A stretch of DNA of 64,000 bases from Streptomyces zhaozhouensis (GTDB lineage: Bacteria; Actinomycetota; Actinomycetes; Streptomycetales; Streptomycetaceae): positions 62,001 to 126,000 of the forward strand of contig NZ_OCNE01000016.1 of the NCBI RefSeq assembly GCF_900230195.1, given 5' to 3'. The first letter of the stretch is position 1; each line of letters opens with the position of its first letter. The notes under the pieces were generated by a model, which made no database searches, was not told the origin of the DNA, and worked only from the letters and a program-made list of their open reading frames with translations. Below are positions 51,775 through 62,181 of this stretch, in pieces. The position numbers were made by a program, and so were the translations under genes.

Positions 51775-52803
51775 AAGGCGCTCCGGCCCCCCGGTGCTGT
51801 CGCGGACGCTCAGCCCCGTGCGCAGCACCACGGTCTGGAGCGCCTTGTCGGAGCCGGCGATGCGCTCCTGGAGCAGCTTGGCGGCGGTGAACCCCAGCTC
51901 GTAGGACGGGAGTTCCACGGTGGTCAGGCTGGGCCTTACCAGTCCTGCCCAGGGCACACCACCGAAGGAGAGCACCCCGAACTCCGGTGGTGTCACCCCC
52001 GCTTCGCGCAGCACCTCCAGCGCGCCCACGGCCATCAGGTTGTTGGCGACGAAGACGGCGTCCGGCGGACGTTCCATGGACAGCAGGTCGGTCATCGCGG
52101 CCCGGCCGCCGCCCACCTTGAAGTCGGCGTAGCGGACGTAGGCGGTCAGCGGGTCGTCACCGTCCTCGGGGGTGAGGGTACCGTCGGCGAGCGCGTCGCG
52201 GAGCGCGGAGCGGTAGCCGGCCAGCCGTTCCTCGGAGGTGGAGGCGCCCTCGGGACCGGTGACGCAGGCGATCCGCCGGTACCGGGCGCGCAGCAGGTGC
52301 TCCGTGGCGGCCTCGCCCCCGTACTGGTTGTCCACCAGCACGGCGTCCACCAGCGCGCCGCGCGGCCTGCGGTCCACGGCCACCGCCGGCATCCCGCGCG
52401 CGGCCAGCGGGGAGAGGTCGGTCTGGGTGCGGGAGGCGGCGGCGACGATGACGCCGGCCATCTGCTCGGCGAGCGCTATGCCGAGGTAGCGGCGCTCCTT
52501 GTCGATGTCCTCGTCCGTGTTGCACAACACCACGGAGAGACCGGTCTGTTGGGCCGCGTCCTCGACGCCGCGCGCCAGCGAGGTGAAGAACGGGTTCTCG
52601 ATGTCCGGGATGAGCAGCCCTATGACGCTGCCTCGTTGCTTGCGCAGCGACTGGGCGACGCGGTTGGGCTCGAAGCCCAGCTCGGCCGCCGCGCGCCGCA
52701 CCCTGGCCGCGCGCTCGGGGGTGACCCGGCCGCCGTTGAAGACCCGCGAGACGGTGGCCGGCGAAACGCCAGCGGCCCGAGCCACATCCGTGATGGTCGT
52801 CAT
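51751..52803 (-). CDS. LacI-family repressor of the D-arabinan locus
   Basis: A 350-residue regulator with the N-terminal HTH TITDVARAAGVSPATVSRVFN (3-23) and hinge helix region ending at SLRKQRG. The sugar-binding domain starts GSVIGLLIPDIENPFF. It is divergent from the GH172 operon. Palindromes with core AATCGATT, typical LacI-family sites with a central CG, occur at both flanking promoters. The inducer is probably D-arabinose, an arabino-oligosaccharide or a derivative. Confidence 0.92.
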   Translation of the reverse strand: MTTITDVARAAGVSPATVSRVFNGGRVTPERAARVRRAAAELGFEPNRVAQSLRKQRGSVIGLLIPDIENPFFTSLARGVEDAAQQTGLSVVLCNTDEDIDKERRYLGIALAEQMAGVIVAAASRTQTDLSPLAARGMPAVAVDRRPRGALVDAVLVDNQYGGEAATEHLLRARYRRIACVTGPEGASTSEERLAGYRSALRDALADGTLTPEDGDDPLTAYVRYADFKVGGGRAAMTDLLSMERPPDAVFVANNLMAVGALEVLREAGVTPPEFGVLSFGGVPWAGLVRPSLTTVELPSYELGFTAAKLLQERIAGSDKALQTVVLRTGLSVRDSTGGPERLPAPSPPG

Positions 52804-52842
52804 ACGCTCCGCATCCCCACCCCCGGTTCGCCGACCGGGCTC

Positions 52843-52871
52843 TTGACACCGCTGTAGGGCGACCCTATGTT
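52843..52871 (+). promoter_or_regulatory. Sigma-70-type promoter of the GH172 operon
   Basis: TTGACA and TATGTT with an exact 17-base spacer, one of the best promoters in the window. Confidence 0.7.
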
Positions 52872-52875
52872 CGCG

Positions 52876-52889
52876 TGAAAAGGATTTCA
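52876..52889. promoter_or_regulatory. Degenerate LacI-type operator TGAAAAGGATTTCA
   Basis: It lies just after the -10 box and resembles the GAAATCGATTTC sites with changes in the core. Confidence 0.5.
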
Positions 52890-52986
52890 AGCGCAGCCGC
52901 TCAGGCCCGCGGGAGCCAGGGGCGCCTGCCCAACCAAGACCAGTGTTTTACTGCTAAAACACCGCGTGACATTCTCAGTTCTCTTT

Positions 52987-52998
52987 GAAATCGATTTC
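52987..52998. promoter_or_regulatory. LacI-type operator GAAATCGATTTC (perfect palindrome)
   Basis: It lies in the leader of the GH172 operon. Flanking TTT and AGA bases extend the symmetry slightly. It matches the two sites at 49897 and 49964. Confidence 0.75.
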
Positions 52999-53013
52999 AG
53001 ATCTGGGGGCTTG

Positions 53014-53051
53014 ATGCCCCATCAAACGGTCCAAGGGGTGACCTACCAACG

Positions 53052-53055
<4 letters not shown>
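53014..53055 (+). CDS. Possible 13-residue leader peptide overlapping the GH172 start
   Basis: ATG at 53014, preceded by a GGGGGC run, encodes MPHQTVQGVTYQR and stops in the TGA of ATGA that starts the GH172 gene. The GH172 ATG lacks a close ribosome site, so coupled re-initiation is plausible. A small hairpin TTGATG-CCC-CATCAA (53011-53025) overlaps its start. Confidence 0.35.
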
Positions 53056-54155
<1,100 letters not shown>

Positions 54156-54223
54156 ACGACCCCGTCCCGGGCGGAGCCGCCGCCCGGGACCGATACCAAC
54201 ACCTAAGGACAGGAGCACGGACC

Positions 54224-55618
54224 ATGCTCCAGCACGACAACGTTGTCGCGCGCCCCGGTCGACCACCCGGCCGCGCGCCCGGCCGGGGCAGCTCCCGCCG
54301 GGGCTTCCTCGCCGGGGCGGCGGGGGTGGCGACGGCGGCCGCCTCGCCGGCACTGCTCACGGGGTGTGGCTCGGGCGGTGGCAGCGGCGGGAAGCTGACC
54401 TTCTGGAACCAGTACGCCCCCCAGCGCACCGAGGACCCGGCCGTGCAGCGGCAGTCCCAGTGGTTTATCGACCTGGTTGACCAGTGGAACGCCACGCACG
54501 ACCGGCAGATCGAACTGGTCTTCATCCCCAATGCCACCTACACGGACGGCGCCAAGCTGCCGTCCGCGTTCGCCGCCGAGTCGGGGCCCGACATCTTCCT
54601 GATCTCCCCGGGCGACTTCCTGCGTTACTACAACGGCGGGGTGTTGACCGACCTCACCCCGTACATGGACCGGGAGGCCATCGCGGACTACGGCGACTCG
54701 CTGGAGACACGCACCGTGGACGGCAGGGTCTACGCGCTGCCGATGGAGGTGGAGCCGCTGGCGATCTACTACTCGGTCTCCGCCTTCGAGCGGGCCGGCC
54801 TCTCCGAGGGGGACATCCCCACCACCTGGGACCAACTCCTCGACGTCGGCGACCGGTTGCGCGGCGACACCCGTGCGGGGCTGGCCTTTGACACCGAGCC
54901 CGGTTACTACCAGAACTTCACCTGGTACCCCTGGATGTGGCAGGGCGGCGGCGAGGTCTTCGCCGAGGACGGCTCGGTGACCGTCAACTCCCGGGCCACT
55001 CGGCAGGCCCTCCAACTCTGGCAGGACGCCGTCCAGTTCGGCATCTCCCCGCGCACCATGCCGGCGGCGGGTGACCTGTTGAACGCCTTCCAGGGTGACA
55101 ACGTCGCGATGTGGCAGTCCGGCATCTGGGAGGTCGCCAGCTTCCGGGCCCACGCCCCCGACTTCGAGTACGGGGTCTTCAAGCTCCCCGTTCCGGACGG
55201 CGGTTCCTACACGACGGCGATGGGCGGCTGGGCGTTCTGCGCCAACGCGCAGGGCAAGGACCCGGAGGCGGCCGCCGAGTTCTGCGCCTGGGCGCTAGGA
55301 ACGATGGACGAGCGCTGCATCAACCGCATGGTCGAGTGGTGCACCGTCGCCAAGACGGACATGGCGCCCCGGCAGACCGTGCTGGAGCTGGGCGAGGCGT
55401 CCGGCGGCTACGACTTCTGGGCGATGAAGAAGTTCCGCGACGAGATCTTCCCCGGTGGGCGCGGGGAGCCGCGCTACCCACCGGTGGTCTACAAGGCACT
55501 CTCGGACGCCATCCAGGGCTCCATGCTCGCCGGCCGCGACGTGGCCGGCCAGGCGGAGCGCGCGGAGGCCGCCATCCAGGCCTACGTCAAGAGCTACGAG
55601 GGGGCGAGTCTCATATGA
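54224..55618 (+). CDS. Sugar ABC transporter substrate-binding lipoprotein (Tat-type)
   Basis: A 464-residue family-1 binding protein. AAGGACAGGAG precedes the ATG. The signal has SRRGFLAG (24-31), so export is probably by Tat, and ends LLTGCGSG, giving a lipidated Cys48. The mature protein shows TFWNQYAP at the start and GPDIFLISPGDF near residue 125, as in oligosaccharide binders. It overlaps the first permease (ATGA). Context suggests arabino-oligosaccharides as ligand. Confidence 0.87.
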   Translation: MLQHDNVVARPGRPPGRAPGRGSSRRGFLAGAAGVATAAASPALLTGCGSGGGSGGKLTFWNQYAPQRTEDPAVQRQSQWFIDLVDQWNATHDRQIELVFIPNATYTDGAKLPSAFAAESGPDIFLISPGDFLRYYNGGVLTDLTPYMDREAIADYGDSLETRTVDGRVYALPMEVEPLAIYYSVSAFERAGLSEGDIPTTWDQLLDVGDRLRGDTRAGLAFDTEPGYYQNFTWYPWMWQGGGEVFAEDGSVTVNSRATRQALQLWQDAVQFGISPRTMPAAGDLLNAFQGDNVAMWQSGIWEVASFRAHAPDFEYGVFKLPVPDGGSYTTAMGGWAFCANAQGKDPEAAAEFCAWALGTMDERCINRMVEWCTVAKTDMAPRQTVLELGEASGGYDFWAMKKFRDEIFPGGRGEPRYPPVVYKALSDAIQGSMLAGRDVAGQAERAEAAIQAYVKSYEGASLI

Positions 55619-56577
55619 GCGAGACCGTCGCGCCCGAGACGCGCACGCACGCCCCCGGGGGCGCCCAGCCGCGTCGCCGGGAGCGTCGCGGGCTGAGCAG
55701 GAAGCACCGCGAGTGGGTGGCGGCCGGGCTGTTCCTGGCGCCGGACGTGGTCGGACTACTGATCTTCGTCGCCGTTCCCATGGTGCTCTCGATCGCCCTG
55801 GGCTTCTTCCAGGTGAGCGGCTTCGGCTCCTACACCTGGGTCGGGCTCGGCAACTACGAGCGCATGATGAACGATCCGCTGTTCTGGGACTCGATGCGCA
55901 TCACCGGACTGTACGTGGTGGTGCTGGTCCCGGTGCTGTTCTGCGTGAGCCTGGGGCTCGGACTGCTGATCAAGCAGAAGCTGCCCGGCATGGCGGTCTA
56001 CCGCACGGCGCTCTTCCTGCCGTACGTCATCAGCCTGGTCGTGGTGGGCCTGCTCTGGAAGTTCATGCTGGACGACCAGGTGGGCGTCGTGAACCGCGCG
56101 CTGCGCTCACTCGGGATGGAGGGCGAGTCCTGGCTGGGCGACCCCAAGTTCGCGCTGTTCTCCGTCATCGCCGTGATGGTCTGGGTGATGATGGGGTACT
56201 ACATGATCATTTTCCTGGCCGGGCTCCAGGACATCCCCGCCGAGTACTACGAGGCGGCCCGCATCGACGGCGCCGGCCCCTGGTCGACCTTCCGCAACAT
56301 CACCTGGCCGCTGCTCCGCCCGACCAGTTTCTTCGTGCTGCTGATGTCCACCGTCGCCGCCATCACCGGCGGCCTGGACCTGATCTTCGTGCTGACCAAC
56401 GGCGGTCCCGCCAACGGCACTTCACTGGCGATCTTCTACATCTACCAACAGGCGTTCGGCTTCGGCGAGTACGGCTACGCCTCGGCCATGGGCTCGTTCC
56501 TGGTGCTGATCATGGTCGCGTTCTCCGCGGTGATCTTCGCGGTCACGCGCGGCGGGAGGTTCGACAATGACAGCTGA
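55615..56577 (+). CDS. Sugar ABC transporter permease 1
   Basis: A 320-residue MalF-class permease starting at the ATG that overlaps the binding-protein stop. A basic N-terminus of 35 residues leads to six helices. The EAA loop reads YYEAARIDGAGPWSTF. It overlaps the second permease by 11 bases. No ATPase gene is present, so a shared MsiK-like ATPase is expected. Confidence 0.92.
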   Translation: MSETVAPETRTHAPGGAQPRRRERRGLSRKHREWVAAGLFLAPDVVGLLIFVAVPMVLSIALGFFQVSGFGSYTWVGLGNYERMMNDPLFWDSMRITGLYVVVLVPVLFCVSLGLGLLIKQKLPGMAVYRTALFLPYVISLVVVGLLWKFMLDDQVGVVNRALRSLGMEGESWLGDPKFALFSVIAVMVWVMMGYYMIIFLAGLQDIPAEYYEAARIDGAGPWSTFRNITWPLLRPTSFFVLLMSTVAAITGGLDLIFVLTNGGPANGTSLAIFYIYQQAFGFGEYGYASAMGSFLVLIMVAFSAVIFAVTRGGRFDNDS

Positions 56578-57388
56578 GAACCGCGCCAGGCGCACCGGGC
56601 TGACCGTCGTCGCGATCGTGCTCTCCGCGATCACCGTCTTCCCCGTGCTGTGGATGGCGACCTCCTCGCTCAAGCCGCGCGACAGCGTCACCGACGGCCG
56701 ACTCATCCCGCGCGAGGTGACGTTCGACAACTTCGTCTACGTCTTCACCGAGGTGCCGTTCGCCCGCTACATGTGGAACAGCTTCTTCATCTCGGCCGTG
56801 ATCACCCTCGCGGCGCTGCTGTTCCACTCGATGGCGGCCTACGCGCTGGCCCGGCTGCGGTTCCCCGGGCGCGAGGCGATCTTCCTGTCGATCTTCGCGA
56901 CGCTGCTGGTCTCGGCGCCCGTGGTGCTGATCCCGCTCTTCCTGGTGGCCAAGGAACTGAACCTGCTGGACAGTTACGCCGGTCTGATCATCCCGGCCAT
57001 CTTCAACGCGTTCGGCATCTTCCTGCTGCGCCAGTTCTATCTCGGCTTCCCCCGGGAGATCGAGGAGGCGGCGATCGTCGACGGCGCGGGACACTGGCGG
57101 ATCTACTGGAGCATCGTGCTTCCGATGTCGAAGCCGATCCTGGCCGCGTTGACCGTCTTCTTCTTCCTGGCCAACTGGAACGCCTTCGTCTGGCCACTGG
57201 TAGCGACCAGTAGCGAGGAGCTGACGGTGGTCCAGCTCGGCATCGCCTCCTTCCAGACGCAGTACGCCTCCAGTTGGAACTACATCCTGGCCGCGGCCAC
57301 CGTCGCGGCACTCCCGATGCTGGCACTCTTCTTCGCCTTCCAGCGCCAGATCGTCGAGTCCATCAAGACCTCGGGCATGAAGTCCTGA
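56567..57388 (+). CDS. Sugar ABC transporter permease 2
   Basis: A 273-residue MalG-class permease with six helices. It opens with AITVFPVLWMATSSLKPRD, and the EAA loop is EEAAIVDGAGHWRIYW. It completes the importer whose binding protein and first permease are directly upstream. Confidence 0.92.
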   Translation: MTAENRARRTGLTVVAIVLSAITVFPVLWMATSSLKPRDSVTDGRLIPREVTFDNFVYVFTEVPFARYMWNSFFISAVITLAALLFHSMAAYALARLRFPGREAIFLSIFATLLVSAPVVLIPLFLVAKELNLLDSYAGLIIPAIFNAFGIFLLRQFYLGFPREIEEAAIVDGAGHWRIYWSIVLPMSKPILAALTVFFFLANWNAFVWPLVATSSEELTVVQLGIASFQTQYASSWNYILAAATVAALPMLALFFAFQRQIVESIKTSGMKS

Positions 57389-57485
57389 CGCCCGACACGC
57401 CACGGCGCCCCACGACGGCGCCGTGGCGGGACCGCCCGCCCCGACGCGGCACGCGTCGTTCAACCCCCGCGGAGGAAAACGCACC

Positions 57486-58931
57486 ATGGCACGTATCGGC
57501 CTGCTCTCCCTCTCCGACGGCCGCGACTTCGTCCACCGCGACGTCACCGACCACATCGACCGCGCCGGCCGCGAACTGGCGGCCGTGCTCACGGCCGCCG
57601 GACACGAGGTGATCACCGCGCCCGAGCAGGTCAGCACCAACGAACTGGCCACCTCCCAGGCCCGTTGGCTGGCCGACCAGCACCCCGACGTCACCGTCAT
57701 GCACCACTCGGTGTGGACGTTCCCGCACTTCACCATGCTCGCCGCCGAGGCCACGCCGGGGCCGCTGCTGCTGGTCGCCAACATCGACCCGCAGTTCCCC
57801 GGCATGGTCGGGATGCTGGCTGGCGGCGGCGGCCTCGACCAGATAGGGCGGGTGCACGCCCGCGCCTGGGGTGACCTGAACGACCCCGCCGTCGTCGGGC
57901 GCGTCCTCACCCAGGTGCGGGCCGCGGCCGCCGTGCAGGGGCTGCGCGGCTCCACCTTCGGCCGGATCGGCGGCCGGCCCATGGGGATGTACACCGCGGT
58001 GGCCAACCCCGACCAGTGGATGCGGCAGTTCGGCGTGGACGTCGAGGAGATCGACCAGTGGGAGATCGTCCGCCGCGCCGACAACGCCGACCCCGCCCGG
58101 GTCCGCGCCGGGCGCGAGTGGATCGAACGCCACGCGGCCGGCGTCCACTACGACGGGAAGCAGCTCACCCCGGAGCTGCTGGAGCGGCAGATCCGCTCGT
58201 ACTACGCGATGCGCGAGCTGATCGACGAGTGGAACCTGGACTTCTCCGGCATCAAGGGCCAGCCGGAACTGACCACGCACTTCTGCACGATGGACGTCGC
58301 CGAGGCGTTCCTCAACGACCCCTACGACTGGGAGGGCCCGAAGGCCACCCATGTCACCGCCACCGAGGCCGACATGGACGGCGCGTTGACGATGCAGCTG
58401 CTGAAGCTGCTCACCGGCGACCCGGTGCTCTTCGCCGACGTGCGCCACTACCACGCCGACCGCGACCTGTGGGACCTGTGCAACTCCGGTCAGCACGCCA
58501 CCTGGTACGCGGCACGCTCCGACGACCCGGCGGAGAACCTCTCCCGCGTGAACTTCCACCCGGAGGTCTTCTACTTCCCCGCCGGCGGCGCGTCCGTCCA
58601 GCACCTCGCCGCCCCCGGCGACCTGACGTTCGCCCGGCTGACGCGGCTGGACGGCGAGTACCGTATGCAGGTGACACGCGGCAGCCTGGAGAGCTACGAC
58701 GACGCCACCAACGAACGGCTGATGCGCGCCTCCACCTACGAGTGGCCGCACGCGTTCGCCCGGCTGGAGGCGCCCGCCGAGGAGTTCCTCGGCCGGTTCG
58801 GCTCCAACCATCTGCACGCCGTGCCGGGCGACCAGGTCGACGCGCTGCGCGCCGTCTGCCGGCTGCTCGGCGTGCGCTGGGACGGGTTCGGCTCGGCCGC
58901 CGGGCCGGAGCGGGCGAAGGAGCGGGCGTGA
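57486..58931 (+). CDS. L-fucose/D-arabinose isomerase-family enzyme
   Basis: A 481-residue aldose-ketose isomerase of the FucI/AraA-like fold (GGAGG before the ATG). The first domain opens with ARIGLLSLSDGRDFVHRD; TVMHHSVWTFPHF and FGRIGGRPMGMYTA are further marks. Metal-ligand Glu/Asp/His residues are probably in IKGQPELTTHF and VNFHPEVFYF. L-fucose isomerases also act on D-arabinose, which shares the ring configuration. Beside GH172 and GH183-like genes, the natural reaction is likely D-arabinose to D-ribulose. The kinase gene overlaps its stop. Confidence 0.82.
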   Translation: MARIGLLSLSDGRDFVHRDVTDHIDRAGRELAAVLTAAGHEVITAPEQVSTNELATSQARWLADQHPDVTVMHHSVWTFPHFTMLAAEATPGPLLLVANIDPQFPGMVGMLAGGGGLDQIGRVHARAWGDLNDPAVVGRVLTQVRAAAAVQGLRGSTFGRIGGRPMGMYTAVANPDQWMRQFGVDVEEIDQWEIVRRADNADPARVRAGREWIERHAAGVHYDGKQLTPELLERQIRSYYAMRELIDEWNLDFSGIKGQPELTTHFCTMDVAEAFLNDPYDWEGPKATHVTATEADMDGALTMQLLKLLTGDPVLFADVRHYHADRDLWDLCNSGQHATWYAARSDDPAENLSRVNFHPEVFYFPAGGASVQHLAAPGDLTFARLTRLDGEYRMQVTRGSLESYDDATNERLMRASTYEWPHAFARLEAPAEEFLGRFGSNHLHAVPGDQVDALRAVCRLLGVRWDGFGSAAGPERAKERA

Positions 58932-60418
58932 CCCTGCTGCTCGGCATCGATATCGGCACCTCCGCCTCGAAGGGCGTACTGGTGCGCCCCGACGGGGAGT
59001 TGGTCGCCCAGGCCACCCGGAGCCACGTCACGGCGACACCGCGCCCCGGATGGGTCGAGCACGACGCGCTCGACGTGTGGTGGGCCGACTTCCTGGCCCT
59101 CACCCGGCAGTTGCTCGACCGGGCGGCGGGCGAGGAGATCGCCGGGGTCGGCGTCAGCGGCATCGGCCCCTGCCTGCTGCCGGCCGACGCCGACGACAAC
59201 CCGTTGCGTCCGGCGATCCTCTACGGCGTGGACACCCGCGCCGGCCGGCAGATCGCCGCGCAGCACGCCCGCTACGGCGAGGAGACGGTGCTGGCCCGCT
59301 GCGGCTCGCTGTTGACCAGTCAGGCGGTCGGGCCGAAGCTGGCGTGGGTGCGTGAGGAGGAGCCCGAGGTCTGGGCGGCCACGCGCCGCTGGTATATGGC
59401 CACTTCGTTCCTGGTAAAGCGGCTGACCGGTGCCTATGTGCTTGACCACCACTCCGCCAGCCAGTCCACCCCGCTCTACGACCCGGCCCTGGGGGCCTGG
59501 ATCGAGGACTGGTGCGAGGAGATCGCCCCCGGCGTCGAGTGGCCGCGGCTGCTGTGGCCCGGCGAGGTCGCCGGCACGGTCACGCAGGCGGCCGCCGAGG
59601 CGACCGGGTTGCGGGCCGGCACGCCCGTGGTGGCCGGCACCGTCGACGCGTGGGCGGAGGCCACGGCCGCCGGGGTGGGCGCGCCCGGCGACCTGATGCT
59701 GATGTACGGCAGCACGATGTTCCTGGTCAACGTCGTCAGCACGCCGCGGCCGACGCCCCGCATGTGGACCACGAGGGGCGTCTTCCCCGGCACCTCCTGC
59801 CTGGCCGGCGGGATGGCCACCTCGGGCGCGGTCACGGGCTGGCTGCGGGACCTGACCGGCGCGGCGTTCGAGACGCTGGTCGAGGAGGCGGACGCGGCCG
59901 GGCCAGGCGCCGAGGGGCTGGTGATGCTGCCGTACTTCGCGGGTGAACGCACGCCCGTGTTCGACCCCGACGCGCGGGGCCTCGTGCTGGGGCTGACGCT
60001 CCGGCACGGCAGGGGGCACCTGTACCGGGCGGCGCTGGAGGGCACGGCGTTCGGCGTGCGGCACAACCTGGAGGTGATGGCGGACTCGGGCGGGGAACCG
60101 CACCGGCTGGTGGCCGTCGGCGGCGGCGCGCGGGAGCTGTGGACGCGGATCGTCTCGGACGTCACCGGCCGCCCGCAGGAGATCCCGCGTCACACCGTCG
60201 GCGCCTCCTACGGGGACGCGTTCCTCGCGGCCGTCGGCACCGGCCTGGCGGGTGCCGACGACATGGCGGCGTGGAACCCGGTCGCGCACACCGTGGAGCC
60301 TGACCCGGCGGCCGCCGAACGGTACGACCGGCTCTACGGGATCTACCGGGACCTGTACCCGGCGACCCGGGACGCGGCCCACGCGCTGGCGGCGGAGCAG
60401 TTGGCCGCCGAGGTCTAG
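58928..60418 (+). CDS. FGGY-family sugar kinase (probable D-ribulokinase)
   Basis: A 496-residue kinase starting at a GTG that overlaps the isomerase stop (GTGA). The N-terminal phosphate loop is LLGIDIGTSASKGVLV, the family signature in the second domain reads RAALEGTAFGVRHNLEVM, and the adenosine part is VGGGAREL then GASYGDAFLAAVGTG. The catalytic Asp is in AGTVDAWAEA. In line with the isomerase it should phosphorylate a ketopentose, giving D-ribulose 5-phosphate for the pentose phosphate pathway; xylulose or fuculose cannot be excluded. Confidence 0.85.
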   Translation: MTLLLGIDIGTSASKGVLVRPDGELVAQATRSHVTATPRPGWVEHDALDVWWADFLALTRQLLDRAAGEEIAGVGVSGIGPCLLPADADDNPLRPAILYGVDTRAGRQIAAQHARYGEETVLARCGSLLTSQAVGPKLAWVREEEPEVWAATRRWYMATSFLVKRLTGAYVLDHHSASQSTPLYDPALGAWIEDWCEEIAPGVEWPRLLWPGEVAGTVTQAAAEATGLRAGTPVVAGTVDAWAEATAAGVGAPGDLMLMYGSTMFLVNVVSTPRPTPRMWTTRGVFPGTSCLAGGMATSGAVTGWLRDLTGAAFETLVEEADAAGPGAEGLVMLPYFAGERTPVFDPDARGLVLGLTLRHGRGHLYRAALEGTAFGVRHNLEVMADSGGEPHRLVAVGGGARELWTRIVSDVTGRPQEIPRHTVGASYGDAFLAAVGTGLAGADDMAAWNPVAHTVEPDPAAAERYDRLYGIYRDLYPATRDAAHALAAEQLAAEV

Positions 60419-60524
60419 GCGCTCCGCGGGGGCCCGGGTGCTCGGGTGCTCGGGTGCTCGGCACGGGGCGGCGGCGCGGGAGCGGGCGGTGCCCGTTGTC
60501 GGCCGCGGCCCGGTCCGCAGCACG

Positions 60525-60567
60525 CGCGCGGTTCCCCGCGCCCCCTGGGGGCGTGGGGAACCGCGCG
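60525..60567. terminator. Bidirectional terminator hairpin
   Basis: CGCGCGGTTCCCC pairs with GGGGAACCGCGCG, extended by GCGCCCC with GGGGCGT (20 pairs, one wobble). It lies between the convergent kinase and methyltransferase genes. Confidence 0.8.
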
Positions 60568-60570
60568 GAA

Positions 60571-60604
60571 GTGATCAGGTCACCCCGAAGTGGTCAGGTC
60601 ACCT
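60571..60604. repeat. Direct repeat AGTGRTCAGGTCACC between convergent genes
   Basis: AGTGATCAGGTCACC is followed by AGTGGTCAGGTCACC, running into the end of the facing methyltransferase gene. Confidence 0.6.
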
Positions 60605-61393
60605 CTTGTAGGCCACCGCGCCGTACTGGTGAACCTCCTCGGGGAGACCCAGGGCCAGGGTGTCGGGGCGCCAGCGGGAGCAGGAGACCAGTCCGGGCTC
60701 CAGCAGCTCCAGGCCGTCGTAGAACGGCCGGAACTCCTCCGGGTCGCGCAGGATGTAGGGCACGGGCGCCTGCGCGTTGTAGCCCTCGATCGCGGCCACG
60801 TAGTCCTCGCTGGTGCTGGTGCTGTCGTAGTGAACCAGGTAGCTGCCGGACGGCAGCCCCTCGACCAGCCGGCGGGCGAGGGAACGCGCCTCCTCGATGT
60901 CCTCGATGTGGCCGAGGATGCCCATCAGCATCAGCGCGGTCGGGCGGGAGAGGTCGAGGTGCTCCGCCGCCTGCTCCAGGATGGCCTCCGGCTCGCGGAT
61001 GTCGGCCAGCAGATAGCGCGTGGCGCCCTGCGGGCTACTGGTCAACAGCGCCCGGGCGTGGGCGATGACCAGTGGGTCCTTGTCCACGTAGAGGGTGCGC
61101 GACTCCGGCGCGACGCGTTGCGCGATCTCGTGCGTGTTGTCGACGCTCGGCAGCCCGGTGCCGATGTCGAGGAACTGCCGTACGTCGGTCTCCTCGGTCA
61201 GGTGGCGCACCGCGCGGGCGAGGAAGTAACGGGCCGCACGCGCGCCGACGGTGATGCCGGGGAAGCGTGACTCGAACGCCTGGCCGGCCACCCGGTCCAC
61301 CTCGTAGTTGTCGCGCCCGCCGAGCCAGTAGTTCCAGATCCGGGCGGAGTGCGGCACCGTCGTGTCGATGGCGTCACCGGTGTTCTCGTTCAT
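60599..61393 (-). CDS. SAM-dependent methyltransferase of the Methyltransf_19 (DUF574) group
   Basis: A 264-residue protein of a group greatly expanded in Streptomyces. The opening PHSARIWNYWLGGRDNYEVDR is diagnostic. The SAM site reads QFLDIGTGLPSVDNTHE, followed by VDKDPLVIAHA. Members are mostly uncharacterised. It stands alone, facing the D-arabinan operon, with no visible partner. Confidence 0.88.
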   Translation of the reverse strand: MNENTGDAIDTTVPHSARIWNYWLGGRDNYEVDRVAGQAFESRFPGITVGARAARYFLARAVRHLTEETDVRQFLDIGTGLPSVDNTHEIAQRVAPESRTLYVDKDPLVIAHARALLTSSPQGATRYLLADIREPEAILEQAAEHLDLSRPTALMLMGILGHIEDIEEARSLARRLVEGLPSGSYLVHYDSTSTSEDYVAAIEGYNAQAPVPYILRDPEEFRPFYDGLELLEPGLVSCSRWRPDTLALGLPEEVHQYGAVAYKR

Positions 61394-61586
61394 GTGCTGC
61401 TCTTCCTGAAGACTGCTTCACACGGTCGCCGCGCCGGGCCGCATATGCCAGACGGGCCAAGTGGCGATTATGCGCCCGGAGTTGGCACGTGCGCACGACA
61501 CGGGCACGGTTTCGGGCCCGGGTCGGGCACGAGCACGGCCGGCCGCCCGCCGTCGGACCGGGCGCGCCCGGTCCGACGGCGGCGTC

Positions 61587-62018
61587 TCACACCCTGGCGA
61601 CGAACCTGGCCTCGACCAGCAGCTCGGGGAAGGCCAGCCGGGGCGTGCCGATCACCGTACTCGCGACCTGCGGGTCGGGCCGTCCGTAGGCCGCCTTGCG
61701 CACCGGCCCCCCGGAGGCGTGGATCGCGTCCAGGTCGATCGCGTAGATCACCTCCTCGACGACGTCGTCCAGGGAGGCGCCGAAACGCGCCAGCAGCTCG
61801 GCCGCGTTGGCGTACACCTGGCGCAGCTGCGCCGCCGTGTTGCTGGTCTCGGTGGCCCTTCCCGACGCGTCGCACGGCGCCGGGGCGACCAGTGTCTCCC
61901 CGTCGTGCGAGACCTGTCCCGAGAGGTAGACGGTGTCCCCGTGGCGCACCGCCTGCACGTAACCATGCGCCGTCTCCCAGGGCACGCCCCAGCTCTCGAC
62001 CCGCTCGGCACCGCTCAT
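61587..62018 (-). CDS. RidA/YjgF-family protein
   Basis: A 143-residue protein with GAGGAGA before the ATG. The trimer-type fold is marked by YLSGQVSHDGETL and AAQLRQVYANAAELLARFGASLDDVV. The deaminase-type Arg that holds the imine carboxylate in RidA lies in the C-terminal TVIGTPRLAFPELLVEARFVARV region only in altered form, so it may belong to a Rid subgroup with another substrate. It is divergent from the AraC-type regulator. Confidence 0.85.
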   Translation of the reverse strand: MSGAERVESWGVPWETAHGYVQAVRHGDTVYLSGQVSHDGETLVAPAPCDASGRATETSNTAAQLRQVYANAAELLARFGASLDDVVEEVIYAIDLDAIHASGGPVRKAAYGRPDPQVASTVIGTPRLAFPELLVEARFVARV

Positions 62019-62181
62019 CGTTCTCTCCTCGCTTCTGATGCGCCCTGTGCGCACACCCGGACGCTATGCGGCCGTTCCGGCGCGAAACAGACCCTGCCGT
62101 GCCAGGTGGAGCAGGGATCGTGCCAGTCGTGCCCCGCTCGTAAACTGGTCAGCTCCGGGGGCGGAAGCGGAAGGTAAACAC

